Assembly: GCA_023475025.1 (NCBI GenBank)
Contig: JAMCWB010000027.1
Coordinates: 1-53,361 of the forward strand
Direction: 5' to 3'
Origin: Gammaproteobacteria bacterium
GTDB lineage: Bacteria > Pseudomonadota > Gammaproteobacteria > Pseudomonadales > Pseudomonadaceae
DNA: 53,361 nucleotides
Below the pieces are notes generated by a model. The model saw only the letters and a program-made list of their open reading frames with translations, was not told where the DNA came from and ran no database searches. The translations under genes were made by a program, and so were the position numbers. Positions 9,289 through 17,574 of the stretch are shown here, piece after piece (positions within the stretch are counted from its first letter, which is position 1; each line of letters opens with the position of its first letter).

Positions 9289-10836
9289 GTGAGCATCACC
9301 CTGCTGAACGCCCTGCAAAACCCGGCCCTGTTCGATCACCCGGTTTCCGGCTTTACCCTGATGGAAACCCACATCTCCTGGGTCTTGCTGACCGGTGACT
9401 ACGTCTACAAGATCAAGAAACCGGTCAACTTCGGCTTCCTGGACTATTCCAGTCTCGAGCAGCGGGCATACTTCTGTGCCGAAGAGCTGCGCCTGAACCG
9501 CCGTCTGGCGCCCGACCTCTATGTCGACCTGGTCCCGGTCTACGGCTCTGCCGAGCAGCCCAACCTGTCCGGCAGTGGCGAAATCATCGAATACATGGTC
9601 AAAACCCGTCAATTCCGCCAGCAAGACCTGCTCGGCAACCTGCAAACAGCCGGTCAGCTCCAGGCCAGCCATATTGACGAACTGGCTGCACGGCTGGCCG
9701 ATTTCCATCAGCGTATTGACCGTGCTGGTCCCGATTCAGCCTGGGGCGAGCCTGATGCCCTGCACCTGCCAGTCGCCGAAAACTTTACCCATATCCGCAG
9801 CCTGATAGACGACCCTGCCGCCCTTACTCAGCTCGATCAGCTTGAACAATGGGCCCATGCCACCCATGCGCGCCTGTTGCCACAGTTCGCTCAACGCAAG
9901 GCCGAAGGCTTTGTGCGCGAGTGCCACGGCGATATCTATCTGGACAACGTCACACTGATTGACGGACAAGTGACCTTGTTTGACTGCATTGAGTTCAATG
10001 AAGCCTTTCGCTGGATCGACGTCATGAGTGACGTTGCCTTTATGGCCATGGACCTGGAAGACCGTGGACTGCACACCCTGGCCAACCGCTTTGTGAATGC
10101 CTATCTGGAGCACACCGGCGACTACGCCGGCCTGGAAGTACTCAATTACTACAAGGCCTTCCGCGCCATGGTACGGGCAAAAGTCGCTCTCTTGCGGCTG
10201 ACCCAGGATAACGTCAGCAACAGCGAACGCGAACAGGTACTGGCCCGTTATCACAGCTATGCCAATCTGGCCGAAAGCTACAGTGCCATAGCACCCCGCA
10301 TCGGCATGCTGACCCATGGTGTATCCGGCAGCGGTAAAAGCACCTTGTCACTGGCCCTGGTCGAAGAACTGGGCGCCATTCGTCTGCGCTCGGACATCGA
10401 GCGCAAGCGCCTGTTCGGCAGTGCCGGGGCCGGCACTCTTGATTCGGGCCTGTACAGCGAGGAGCGTAATCAGCACACCTACCAGAGACTGGCCAGTCTG
10501 GCTGAACATGTTCTGGCCGCAGGCTACCCCCTGATCGTCGACGCTACCCATCTCAAACAGCAACAGCGCAACCTGATCTGCCAGGCGATCGAAAACCAGG
10601 GCGCAGCCTGCCTGATTCTGCACTGCGAAGCCCCCATGGCAACCATAGAAGGCTGGTTGCAGGATCGCCAGCAGGCAGCCAAGGATCCATCAGACGCCGA
10701 CATGGCTGTAGTGAAGCATCAACTTGACCAGCTTGAGCCCCTGACCAGCGAAGAACAGCAGCACTGTTTACCGGTAGCAACGGCAGAACCCGGTGCCATC
10801 ACCCAATGCGTAGCATCAATTCGCCAGCGCCTGTAA
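9289..10836 (+). CDS. Two-domain protein: aminoglycoside-phosphotransferase-like kinase and P-loop ATPase
   Basis: 515 residues. The first 320 residues resemble the APH/choline-kinase fold, with a catalytic-loop motif ECHGDIYLDNV (about 210-220) and a metal-binding motif FDCIEFNEAF. The second half is a P-loop kinase with Walker A GVSGSGKST near residue 345, resembling zeta-toxin/chloramphenicol-phosphotransferase-type kinases. The same fusion is common in pseudomonads at this place (from memory, PA4701), and its substrate is unknown. The start is a GTG with AAGGA seven bases upstream; the frame is open back to 9169, over the divergent mrcB start, without similarity. Confidence 0.85.
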   Translation: MSITLLNALQNPALFDHPVSGFTLMETHISWVLLTGDYVYKIKKPVNFGFLDYSSLEQRAYFCAEELRLNRRLAPDLYVDLVPVYGSAEQPNLSGSGEIIEYMVKTRQFRQQDLLGNLQTAGQLQASHIDELAARLADFHQRIDRAGPDSAWGEPDALHLPVAENFTHIRSLIDDPAALTQLDQLEQWAHATHARLLPQFAQRKAEGFVRECHGDIYLDNVTLIDGQVTLFDCIEFNEAFRWIDVMSDVAFMAMDLEDRGLHTLANRFVNAYLEHTGDYAGLEVLNYYKAFRAMVRAKVALLRLTQDNVSNSEREQVLARYHSYANLAESYSAIAPRIGMLTHGVSGSGKSTLSLALVEELGAIRLRSDIERKRLFGSAGAGTLDSGLYSEERNQHTYQRLASLAEHVLAAGYPLIVDATHLKQQQRNLICQAIENQGAACLILHCEAPMATIEGWLQDRQQAAKDPSDADMAVVKHQLDQLEPLTSEEQQHCLPVATAEPGAITQCVASIRQRL

Positions 10837-10916
10837 GGCACCAGACCCTGACTGTACCTTTGTGCAAGCGGGGTCTACACTGATTTTCGGGACCCAATAA
10901 CAAAAAGCCCGAGACC

Positions 10917-10985
10917 ATGCAAAAAATACTCTATTGGCTACCAGCCAGTCTGGATGCAGCCCTGCTTGTGGCGGGGTGGCAATGA
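10917..10985 (+). CDS. Possible 22-residue hydrophobic peptide overlapping the next gene
   Basis: ATG at 10917 opens a 22-codon frame starting MQKILYWLPASL and ending in a TGA that overlaps the next ATG (ATGA at 10982-10985). The peptide is hydrophobic, could span a membrane once, and would couple translation of the TfoX-like gene. The ribosome site before it is weak (CGAGA). I do not recognise the peptide; it may be only a fortuitous upstream frame. Confidence 0.35.
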   Translation: MQKILYWLPASLDAALLVAGWQ

Positions 10986-11284
10986 ATCAAGACGAACTAC
11001 TGAGCTTGCGCAATCTGGGCAAAACCTCCGCACAATGGCTGCACGCCAGTGGCATTCACAGTGCTGAGCAACTGCGCCAACTGGGCCCTGTCAGCGCCTA
11101 CCTGCATGTGCGCAACCGGGGTTTTCGCGCCTCGCGCTCGCTGTTGTTTGCCATTGCGGGCGCACTACAGAACGTGCACTGGAATGATCTGGATGCCGAC
11201 TACAAATCCAGCCTGCTGGAGCAACTGCAGCTGGCCGAGCGCAGCCAGCCTGACCAGGCTGTGCGTCGGCAGGGCCGCGAATAA
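10982..11284 (+). CDS. TfoX/Sxy C-terminal-domain family protein
   Basis: 100 residues. The core LRNLGKTSAQWLHASGI...LRQLGPVSAYL is the helix-hairpin-helix-like TfoX C-terminal domain (about residues 5-80). In Haemophilus and Vibrio, TfoX/Sxy activates competence genes, but those proteins carry an N-terminal domain that is missing here, so a competence role cannot be assumed. The ATG at 10982 with GGGGTGG before it is preferred to the in-frame start at 10934. The family sits at the same place in P. aeruginosa. Confidence 0.8.
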   Translation: MNQDELLSLRNLGKTSAQWLHASGIHSAEQLRQLGPVSAYLHVRNRGFRASRSLLFAIAGALQNVHWNDLDADYKSSLLEQLQLAERSQPDQAVRRQGRE

Positions 11285-11409
11285 CAGACTGTCAATATGC
11301 CTCTGTTGCCAGTTTACCTCGCGCACTATATGTTGTGAGCTATAACAGTGGCGGCCGTCAATCGTGACCCTTGATGATGGCTTTGGATCGAACACAAGGA
11401 ATACGCCTC

Positions 11410-12204
11410 ATGTACCTGATCGGTGACCAGCCCGCCTACGCGGAAAAACTCATCAGCACCCTGCAATCAATCCCCCAGCGCCTGCTGGAAGGACTGGAGC
11501 CCTGCGGGCATGACGTTGAGCTCGGGCCGGTAGATGACCTGTATGAACACATCGGTCAACGCCATCTGTACTTATTGAAAAGCGGCCTGTTGCATGCCCT
11601 GATTGATGGCAAGCCGCTGTTTTACTTACAGGAAGGCGACCTGATCGGTTTGCGCCAGGGCCTGAATGCCGCACCTTGCACCTACCTCAGTGAGGAGCCT
11701 CTGGTGCTGGTACCCTTCGAGCGTGACAGCCTGTTCAAACATATTCACAGCAACAGCCAGCGCCAGGAACTCTTCACCCAATACATTCTCGGCCAAGCTG
11801 CCCTGATGTCAGACGCCCTGGCGCATAACAAGCCGGTAGAAGTTCGCCCGGTAACCGGCTTCCAGCACTTTGATGCCGGCGCAGAGTTGATTCGCCAGGG
11901 CGACGAAGCCGGTCATGTCTTTATCATTACGGAAGGGCATGCAGAAGCTTTTGTTGAAGGCATCAAGGTCGGTGACGTACAGAAAGACGAGATCTTTGGC
12001 GCCATGGCCCTGTTTACCCGTGAGAAGCGATCAGCCACGGTTGTTGCCAGCGTCCCCACCACAGTGATGATGATTCCGAAGGAGCAGTTCCTCGCGCTGA
12101 TGCAGAGCAATCCACGGATTGCGCATAGCCTGATCGAAAGCATGGCACGGCGCATTGATCTGATGAACAAGGAACTGACCCAGCTCAAACAGAGAGCCAG
12201 TTAA
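11410..12204 (+). CDS. cbpA: Cyclic-nucleotide-binding-domain protein (CbpA-like)
   Basis: 264 residues. The C-terminal half (about 140-235) is a cNMP-binding beta-roll, with ELIRQGDEAGHVFIITEG and a phosphate-binding cassette near IFGAMALFTREKRSATV. The N-terminal half looks like a second, degenerate beta-roll. In P. aeruginosa the neighbour of prrF, PA4704, is the cAMP-binding protein CbpA controlled by Vfr, and position and length match. The cassette keeps the Arg that contacts the cyclic phosphate (KRSAT), but has Ala where Glu normally contacts the ribose (FGA instead of FGE). There is no DNA-binding domain. ATG 11410 has AAGGA nine bases upstream; the frame opens at 11371 without a ribosome site. 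Confidence 0.82.
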   Translation: MYLIGDQPAYAEKLISTLQSIPQRLLEGLEPCGHDVELGPVDDLYEHIGQRHLYLLKSGLLHALIDGKPLFYLQEGDLIGLRQGLNAAPCTYLSEEPLVLVPFERDSLFKHIHSNSQRQELFTQYILGQAALMSDALAHNKPVEVRPVTGFQHFDAGAELIRQGDEAGHVFIITEGHAEAFVEGIKVGDVQKDEIFGAMALFTREKRSATVVASVPTTVMMIPKEQFLALMQSNPRIAHSLIESMARRIDLMNKELTQLKQRAS

Positions 12205-12222
12205 AAAAATCAGGCACAATGC

Positions 12223-12250
12223 TTGACACTTAAATGAGAATGGTTATTAT
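12223..12250 (+). promoter_or_regulatory. prrF promoter with overlapping Fur box
   Basis: -35 TTGACA (12223-12228), 16-bp spacer, -10 TATTAT (12245-12250). The sequence AAATGAGAATGGTTATTAT (12232-12250) resembles the Fur box and covers the spacer and -10, so Fe(II)-Fur should block transcription when iron is plentiful. The predicted start is near 12257. Confidence 0.8.
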
Positions 12251-12256
12251 TAGCAC

Positions 12257-12394
12257 AAGGCCGGCGCAAGTCGGTCTGGAAATACCTGAAGTCTCCTTCA
12301 GTATTTTCGATAACGCCCTGTCGCAGACAGCCGTTATCTCCTCATCAGGCTAATCACGGATTAAGCCCGCTGCGTGCAGCGGGCTCTTTTTTGT
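12257..12394 (+). ncRNA. prrF: PrrF-type Fur-regulated small RNA
   Basis: An untranslated segment between the cbpA-like gene and the phuW-like gene, exactly where P. aeruginosa keeps prrF1 and prrF2. It has a Fur-box promoter, two hairpins (12279-12308 with arms around CTGAAG/CTTCAG, and 12309-12339 with arms GATAACG/CGTTATC), then the single-stranded core CTCCTCATCAGGCTAATCAC (12339-12358) that in PrrF pairs with mRNAs such as sodB, and a strong terminator. Known role: when iron is short, PrrF represses mRNAs for iron-rich proteins with Hfq. Only one copy is seen here. The 5' end is inferred from the promoter. Confidence 0.85.
12364..12393 (+). terminator. Rho-independent terminator of prrF
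   Basis: A 9-bp GC-rich stem AGCCCGCTG / CAGCGGGCT with a 4-base loop, followed by CTTTTTT. It also points toward the convergent phuW-like gene, whose stop is 40 bases further on. Confidence 0.9.
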
Positions 12395-12432
12395 CCACCA
12401 GACGCCAACCAAGCGTCAAGCCGAGCCCCCGC

Positions 12433-13284
12433 TCAGTCAAATTGCGCGCAGTAGTCCTGCTCCGGCTGGGCCGGCGTCAGCCATACCCAGTCAGCCTGTT
12501 CAGCATCTGGCAACTCACTACCCGCCTCAACCAGCATGACCACAACCGGCGGCGCAGACTCTGACGGCCAATGCAGTGGTACACCCAGATCCTTGCGCAC
12601 ATGGAAGGCACCCGCCACCAGCAGTCCAGGGGCTTCAGCCCCGCTGAGGACTGCCGCCATACGCTGGTCACGCGCCTGCTGAATCGACAGCATGGCCGGC
12701 ATGCGCTCTTCCGGCAGCTTGTCACAGTGCGAGCGCTGCATGATTTCGCCCAACCGGTCACGGGCCCTGGCACTGTAACGCTGCTCATCCAGTGGCTCGG
12801 GTTGCTGGTAGGCGGCCATTATCTCATCGCGACTCAAATTGCTGGCCAGCAAGCGCCCGGCATGGGTCAGCCCCCAGCGCACCAGCTCGCCATAGGCCGA
12901 CCAGTCCCACCCCTGCCAACCCAGCTCATCTTTAAGGCTCTCTCCCGGCAGGGACTGACCTTGCCATTGATCCAGTTGCGGCTGTTGTTCACTGCGTAGC
13001 ATTTCCAGCACCAGGCTGGCTTGCTGACGCTCGCTCTGCAGCGCCTGCAATAGCCACAACTGCAACCTTTGATGGTCAGGGTTGTCGTGCTTTTCGCCCA
13101 GCAGCACGTAGTCCTCATCAACCAGCTCCATGACCAGCGCCGCCGGAGCTATCCACTCCCCCGTGCGAGTATTCAATACCTGCCCCAGGTGCTCGGCATC
13201 CAATCCCTCCGGGCTCTGCCACACCGGCAATGCCTGCAACGGCAAAGACAGCACCAGCAGACAGCAACTGAGCAATACACGCAT
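12433..13284 (-). CDS. phuW: ChaN family haem-binding protein (PhuW-like)
   Basis: 283 residues with a Sec signal peptide (cleavage near LPLQALP) but no lipobox Cys, so it should be a soluble periplasmic protein, unlike lipid-anchored ChaN of Campylobacter. The family motifs LLGEKHDNPDHQ (about residue 60) and AGAFHVRKDLGVPLHW (about 230) are present; in ChaN, haem sits between two such subunits. GGAGG precedes the ATG. It lies 16 bases after the ABC ATPase gene on the same strand, as phuW does in P. aeruginosa. Iron control is likely but no Fur box is visible directly upstream. Confidence 0.85.
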   Translation of the reverse strand: MRVLLSCCLLVLSLPLQALPVWQSPEGLDAEHLGQVLNTRTGEWIAPAALVMELVDEDYVLLGEKHDNPDHQRLQLWLLQALQSERQQASLVLEMLRSEQQPQLDQWQGQSLPGESLKDELGWQGWDWSAYGELVRWGLTHAGRLLASNLSRDEIMAAYQQPEPLDEQRYSARARDRLGEIMQRSHCDKLPEERMPAMLSIQQARDQRMAAVLSGAEAPGLLVAGAFHVRKDLGVPLHWPSESAPPVVVMLVEAGSELPDAEQADWVWLTPAQPEQDYCAQFD

Positions 13285-13300
13285 TCAGCACCTCCAGCAG

Positions 13301-14062
13301 TCAGATAATAATCAGCGGACAATCTTGTTGTGGATGCTGCTCGACTTGAACCTGCACACCAAACACGTCAGCAATGCGCTCAGCCTGCAGAACCTCCCAG
13401 GGCTGACCCAAAGCGGCCATTTCCCCACGATGCAGCAGCAGTATGCGGTCAGCGTATCTGGCCGCCAGGTTAAGATCATGCAGGATCACCAGAACCGAGC
13501 CGCCAGCGGCGGCAAAATCACGTGCCTGGCCCAGAGTGACCTGCTGGTGCGACAAGTCCAGCGACGCGGTGGGCTCATCCAGCAACAGACAGGCCCCAGG
13601 TTGCTGCCAGACCTGGGCCAATACGCGCGCCAGATGCACCCGCTGACGCTCACCACCCGACAGGGTCAGGTAATTTCGTCCACGCAGATGCTGGGTGTCC
13701 GCCGCCTGCATGGCCTGCGCAACAATCTCGTGATCGCGCTGCCAGCCGGTATCATGCGGCAAGCGCCCCATGGCAACCACTTCTTCAACCACAAACGGAA
13801 AGGCCAGGGTCGACTGTTGCGGCAACACCGCCAGGTGACGGGCCCGCTCATTATCTGCCCAGCTCGACAGCGGCTGCTCACCCAGCCAGACCTGCCCCGC
13901 ATCAGGCCTCAATTCCCCGGTCAGAGTGGCCAACAGGGTACTTTTTCCAGCTCCGTTGTTACCCAATACCGCCATCACCTCACCCGCTGCCAGGGTAAAA
14001 TCAATCGCATTGAGAATCCGGCAGCCGCCGCGAGCACAGGCCAGGTTGTCTGCGCGCAACAT
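13301..14062 (-). CDS. phuV: Haem ABC transporter ATP-binding protein
   Basis: 253 residues with all ABC ATPase motifs: Walker A GNNGAGKST (34-42), Q-loop VLPQQS, signature LSGGERQRV, Walker B CLLLDEPTASLD, and the H-loop His in ILHDLN. The HmuV/PhuV subfamily is judged from sequence style and from the permease and ChaN neighbours. It powers import of haem from periplasm to cytoplasm with the permease at 14062. Its ATG shares one base with the permease stop (TAATG), giving tight coupling. Confidence 0.92.
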   Translation of the reverse strand: MLRADNLACARGGCRILNAIDFTLAAGEVMAVLGNNGAGKSTLLATLTGELRPDAGQVWLGEQPLSSWADNERARHLAVLPQQSTLAFPFVVEEVVAMGRLPHDTGWQRDHEIVAQAMQAADTQHLRGRNYLTLSGGERQRVHLARVLAQVWQQPGACLLLDEPTASLDLSHQQVTLGQARDFAAAGGSVLVILHDLNLAARYADRILLLHRGEMAALGQPWEVLQAERIADVFGVQVQVEQHPQQDCPLIII

Positions 14063-15099
14063 TACAAGCCTCCCCGCCGCTGGGCGTTCATCAACAGCAA
14101 GAGGAAGAAAGGCGCACCCAGCAAGGCTGTGAGAATCCCGATCGGCAATTCAGCCGGTGCAATCACCAGCCGCGCCACGACATCTGCGAACAACAACAAG
14201 GCCCCACCCAACAGCATGGCAGCCGGAATGACCCGACGATGGTCAGCTCCCAGCAAAAGACGAACCAGGTGCGGCACCACCAGACCCACAAAGCCAATCA
14301 GGCCGGCCATGGCAACACAGGCACCAACGCCCAGCGCCGTCAGCAGGATCAGTTCGCGCTTGACGCGCTCCACCCGAATCCCCAGGTGCCGTGCCTCCGA
14401 CTCGCCGAGCAAAAGCGCATTGAGCGCCCGGGCCTGCCGAGGCAAACGCCACCAGACCAGAGCGCAGCACATCATCAGCACCAATACTTTCAGCGGGCTG
14501 GCACCCGCCAGACTGCCCATATTCCAGAACGTCAGGTTGCGCAGCGTGGCATCATCCGCCAGATAGCCCAGCAAACCGATGGCGGCGCCGCTGATTGCGG
14601 TGATCGCGATACCGGCCAACAGCATACTCACCACCGAGGTACCTTGTGCGGTACGCCCCAGACGGTACACCAGCAGGGTCGTCAACATCCCACCGACAAA
14701 AGCTCCCAGCACAATACCGTAGGCTTGCCAGGCCGCTGGCAAGCTGGTGAACAACCAGCCACTGAAGACAATCATCAGCGCCGCGCCAAGGGCAGCACCA
14801 CTGGACACCCCGATCAACCCGGGATCTGCCAGCGGGTTGCGAAACAGCCCCTGCATTACGGTCCCGGTCAGGGCCAGCGTGGCCCCGATCAGCAGGGCCA
14901 GCAGGCTGCGCGGCAGACGAATCTGCTCGATGATCAGTCGGGTTTCTGCCGTCACCTCACCCCAGCCGGTGAGCACACGCAAGGTATCCAGGGCCGGGAT
15001 AGCCACCGCGCCCAGGGTCAATGACAACACAAAGCCGGTTACCAGCAACAATGACAACAAGGCCATGACAAGCAGGCGCAACCGTTGGCTTGCAAACAT
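14062..15099 (-). CDS. phuU: Haem ABC transporter permease (FecCD family)
   Basis: A 345-residue integral membrane protein with about ten hydrophobic helices. It has typical FecCD motifs (RLPRSLLALLIGATLALTG near residue 65, QGLFRNPLADPGLIGVSSGA after it, and the coupling-helix region with GxxxPHLVR late). It forms the membrane channel with the ATPase encoded just downstream. GAAGGA lies six bases before the ATG. The periplasmic haem-binding protein gene (phuT), next upstream in P. aeruginosa, is not here; instead a divergent Rieske gene follows after 57 bases. Confidence 0.92.
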   Translation of the reverse strand: MFASQRLRLLVMALLSLLLVTGFVLSLTLGAVAIPALDTLRVLTGWGEVTAETRLIIEQIRLPRSLLALLIGATLALTGTVMQGLFRNPLADPGLIGVSSGAALGAALMIVFSGWLFTSLPAAWQAYGIVLGAFVGGMLTTLLVYRLGRTAQGTSVVSMLLAGIAITAISGAAIGLLGYLADDATLRNLTFWNMGSLAGASPLKVLVLMMCCALVWWRLPRQARALNALLLGESEARHLGIRVERVKRELILLTALGVGACVAMAGLIGFVGLVVPHLVRLLLGADHRRVIPAAMLLGGALLLFADVVARLVIAPAELPIGILTALLGAPFFLLLLMNAQRRGGL

Positions 15100-15156
15100 G
15101 CAGAATCCTTCAATAGGCCGCTGGCCTTAACCAGTCAGCAAGGGGATAATCTGTCT

Positions 15157-15498
15157 ATGATGACGGACAACCCTACTTCAACGCCACTCTGCCGCCTGGA
15201 TGAACTCGCTGACCCAGGCAGCAAGGGTATCCTGTATCAGGGCCAGCCACTGTTTGCCGTCCGCCAGGGGCAACAGGTATTTGTTTACGAAAACCGCTGC
15301 CCACATCGCGGCATACCACTGGAATGGACCCCGGACAGCTTTCTCGACAGTTCGGGCCGCCTGATCCAGTGCGCCACCCATGGCGCACTGTTCCTGCCCG
15401 ACACGGGTGAGTGTGTGTCGGGGCCTTGCAGTGGCGAGTTCTTGCGCCAGCGGGCCTGCATCGTGCGTGATGGACAAGTCTGGCTGGCATCAGCCTAG
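15157..15498 (+). CDS. Rieske [2Fe-2S] domain protein
   Basis: 113 residues forming a single Rieske domain. The ligands are visible as C48-P-H50-RG and C72-AT-H75-G, with the usual hydrophobic loop between. There is no transmembrane anchor or oxygenase domain, so it resembles the small soluble ferredoxin-like Rieske proteins (NirD/ferredoxin-component style). Partner and pathway are unknown. AAGGGGA precedes the two Met codons; I chose the first. It is divergent from the haem permease and convergent with sfsA, ending exactly where sfsA ends. Confidence 0.88.
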   Translation: MMTDNPTSTPLCRLDELADPGSKGILYQGQPLFAVRQGQQVFVYENRCPHRGIPLEWTPDSFLDSSGRLIQCATHGALFLPDTGECVSGPCSGEFLRQRACIVRDGQVWLASA

Positions 15499-16209
15499 CT
15501 AGCCCAGATCAACCGGTAACTGCCCGGCTATGCGCAAGCCATCGGGCTGCGGGATGACGGACCAGGCCAGCACCTCGACCCCGGCTGCCACCGCCTCACG
15601 TAGACACTGGCCATACACCGGGTCAATCTCATCGGCCGGCCGAACCCGGTCAATACCGCCATGCATAACGCAAAATAGCAAGCAGGCGCGGCGCCCACTG
15701 GCCACCACCTCCATGAGTTCGCGCAGATGCTTCTGCCCCCGGGTGCTTACCGCATCCGGAAAGGCACCGACCCGATCGGCCAGAGCCAGGGTGACACTTT
15801 TGACTTCAACGACGCACTCACCCGGGTCACTGAGCAGAAAGTCAAAACGGCTACTACCGCCAGCCAGCTTGACCTCTGCACGCTGCTCAGCATAGCCAGC
15901 CAGCGGCGTGATCAACCCGGCGGCCAGGGCTGTGGCGATAACCTTGTTGGCTCGCGCACTGTGAATGCAGGCCAGCTCACCCGGCGCTACTTCGACCAGC
16001 TCCCAGGTGCCCGGCAATTTGCGCCCCGGCTTGTGCTGCAGGCTGACCCAGACCCGACTGCCCGGCTCACCGCAGTTGCGCATGGAGCCGGTATTAGGGC
16101 AATGCAGAGTCACTTCCCGGCCATCCTCGAGACGGATATCGGCAAGGAAACGTTTGTAACGGCGCAGCAGGATGCCAGCCTGTAACGGCGGGTCAAAAGG
16201 AATCAACAT
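15499..16209 (-). CDS. sfsA: SfsA family protein (sugar fermentation stimulation)
   Basis: 236 residues, the usual family length. It contains RYKRFLADI near the N-terminus, HCPNTGSM, and the nuclease-like core FDFLLSD...CVVEVKSVTLA, followed by FPDAVSTRGQKHL. E. coli SfsA was named for effects on maltose use; the fold suggests DNA binding or nuclease activity. The true role is unclear. The ATG at 16209 overlaps the stop of the upstream aminotransferase gene by seven bases, so the two are probably cotranslated. The same pair occurs in P. aeruginosa. Confidence 0.93.
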   Translation of the reverse strand: MLIPFDPPLQAGILLRRYKRFLADIRLEDGREVTLHCPNTGSMRNCGEPGSRVWVSLQHKPGRKLPGTWELVEVAPGELACIHSARANKVIATALAAGLITPLAGYAEQRAEVKLAGGSSRFDFLLSDPGECVVEVKSVTLALADRVGAFPDAVSTRGQKHLRELMEVVASGRRACLLFCVMHGGIDRVRPADEIDPVYGQCLREAVAAGVEVLAWSVIPQPDGLRIAGQLPVDLG

Positions 16210-17375
16210 GCTGACCAACTGCGCAAACCCTGCCGCAAACGTTCCAGCGCCTGTTCCAGACGCTGGCGGTTGGTGGTGTAGGCAAATCGCACATGCTGAT
16301 CAGCCTGATGCTGACCAAAATCCAGTCCCGGTGTCAGCGCCACATGCTGTGTCTCGATCAGGTGCTGGCAGAGCGCCTGGCTGTCACCCCCCAGCCGATT
16401 GATGCTGGCATAGATGTAGAAAGCACCCTGAGGGGTTACCGGCACCTCAAAGCCCAGGTCACGCAGGCCGGGCAAAAGCAGATCACGGCGCAACTGGAAG
16501 GCCTCGCGACGCTGCTCGCAGATCGCCAGAGTTTCTGTCTGCAGCGCTGCCAGGCCGGCGACCTGGGCCATGCTCGGCGCACAGATGTACAGGTTCTGCG
16601 CCAGCTTTTCCAGCTCAGGTACGGCCGCTTCCGGGGCAACCAGCCAACCCAGACGCCAACCAGTCATCCCGAAGTATTTGGAGAAGCTGTTGAGCACAAA
16701 GGCATCATCAGCCACCTCCAGCACCGAGCCCGCCGGCTCGTCATAGGTCAGGCCATGATAGATTTCATCGACGATCAAGTGACCGCCGAGTTGCCGGGTG
16801 GTGTCAGCCAGTTGCTTCAGCGCATCACGTGACAACAGGGTGCCGGTCGGATTGCCCGGCGAGGCGGCCATCACGGCACGGCACTCGCTGTCCCAATGCT
16901 CGCGCACCAATTCCGCTGTCAGCTGATAGGCACTGGCGGCAGTGGTTGGAATCAGTCCGGCGCGCCCCTCAACCAGACGCAGGAAATTGCGATTGCACGG
17001 ATAGGCCGGATCGGCCATCAGCACTTTTTCCCCGGGGTTAATCAGCAGGGCGCTGATCAACAGCAAGGCAGCCGAACCGCCTGGGGTGATGACGATACGT
17101 GCGGGATCAATCTGCAAGCCATGGCGCTGGGCGTACAGGTCTGCCACGGCTTCACGCAATACGGGCAAGCCCAGCGCGGGCGTGTAACCGGTATGGCCAT
17201 CCGCAAGCGCACGCTGACCGGCTGCCACAATGGGCGCCGGCGTGGCAAAATCGGGCTCACCGATTTCCATATGAATCACATCGGCACCGGCAGCCTCAAG
17301 CGCTCGCGCCCGGGCCAGAACCGCCATAACATGAAACGGCTGAATATCCGCCATGCGTCGGGCCCACTGACTCAT
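16203..17375 (-). CDS. PLP-dependent class I aminotransferase
   Basis: A 390-residue fold-type I enzyme. The Schiff-base Lys is K233 in SFSKYFGMTGWRLGW, the substrate-carboxylate Arg motif is near VRFAY at the C-terminus, and SPGNPTGT and DEIYHGLTYD are present. The exact amino donor cannot be read from the sequence; aspartate or alanine/branched types are possible. GGAGAGAGCAGGT before the ATG at 17375 supports this start; the open frame reaches 17438 without similarity. It is operonic with sfsA and stands divergent to dksA, about 200 bases apart. Confidence 0.92.
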   Translation of the reverse strand: MSQWARRMADIQPFHVMAVLARARALEAAGADVIHMEIGEPDFATPAPIVAAGQRALADGHTGYTPALGLPVLREAVADLYAQRHGLQIDPARIVITPGGSAALLLISALLINPGEKVLMADPAYPCNRNFLRLVEGRAGLIPTTAASAYQLTAELVREHWDSECRAVMAASPGNPTGTLLSRDALKQLADTTRQLGGHLIVDEIYHGLTYDEPAGSVLEVADDAFVLNSFSKYFGMTGWRLGWLVAPEAAVPELEKLAQNLYICAPSMAQVAGLAALQTETLAICEQRREAFQLRRDLLLPGLRDLGFEVPVTPQGAFYIYASINRLGGDSQALCQHLIETQHVALTPGLDFGQHQADQHVRFAYTTNRQRLEQALERLRQGLRSWSAC

Positions 17376-17574
17376 ACCTGCTCTCTCCTGACAAAAAGCC
17401 GATGATACCGGGCTATGCTGGATAATCCAGCCATGCAAGGTGACCGACTGGCAGCAAAAAGTAGCGTCAGGGCAAAGGTTCTGGTAGTTTTGCCCGCTTG
17501 CAGCCCAAGGCAGCAGCCCTCAGGCCTGAAAAACCGGCCTGATACAGGACTTTAGCGAATAGTGAGGGGGTCTC

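Noticed and set aside
13130-15024. Long plus-strand frames of 478 and 261 codons opposite the haem transporter genes.
   Set aside because: They are shadows of the phuV and phuU reading frames, rich in Gln, Arg and Pro, with no ribosome sites.
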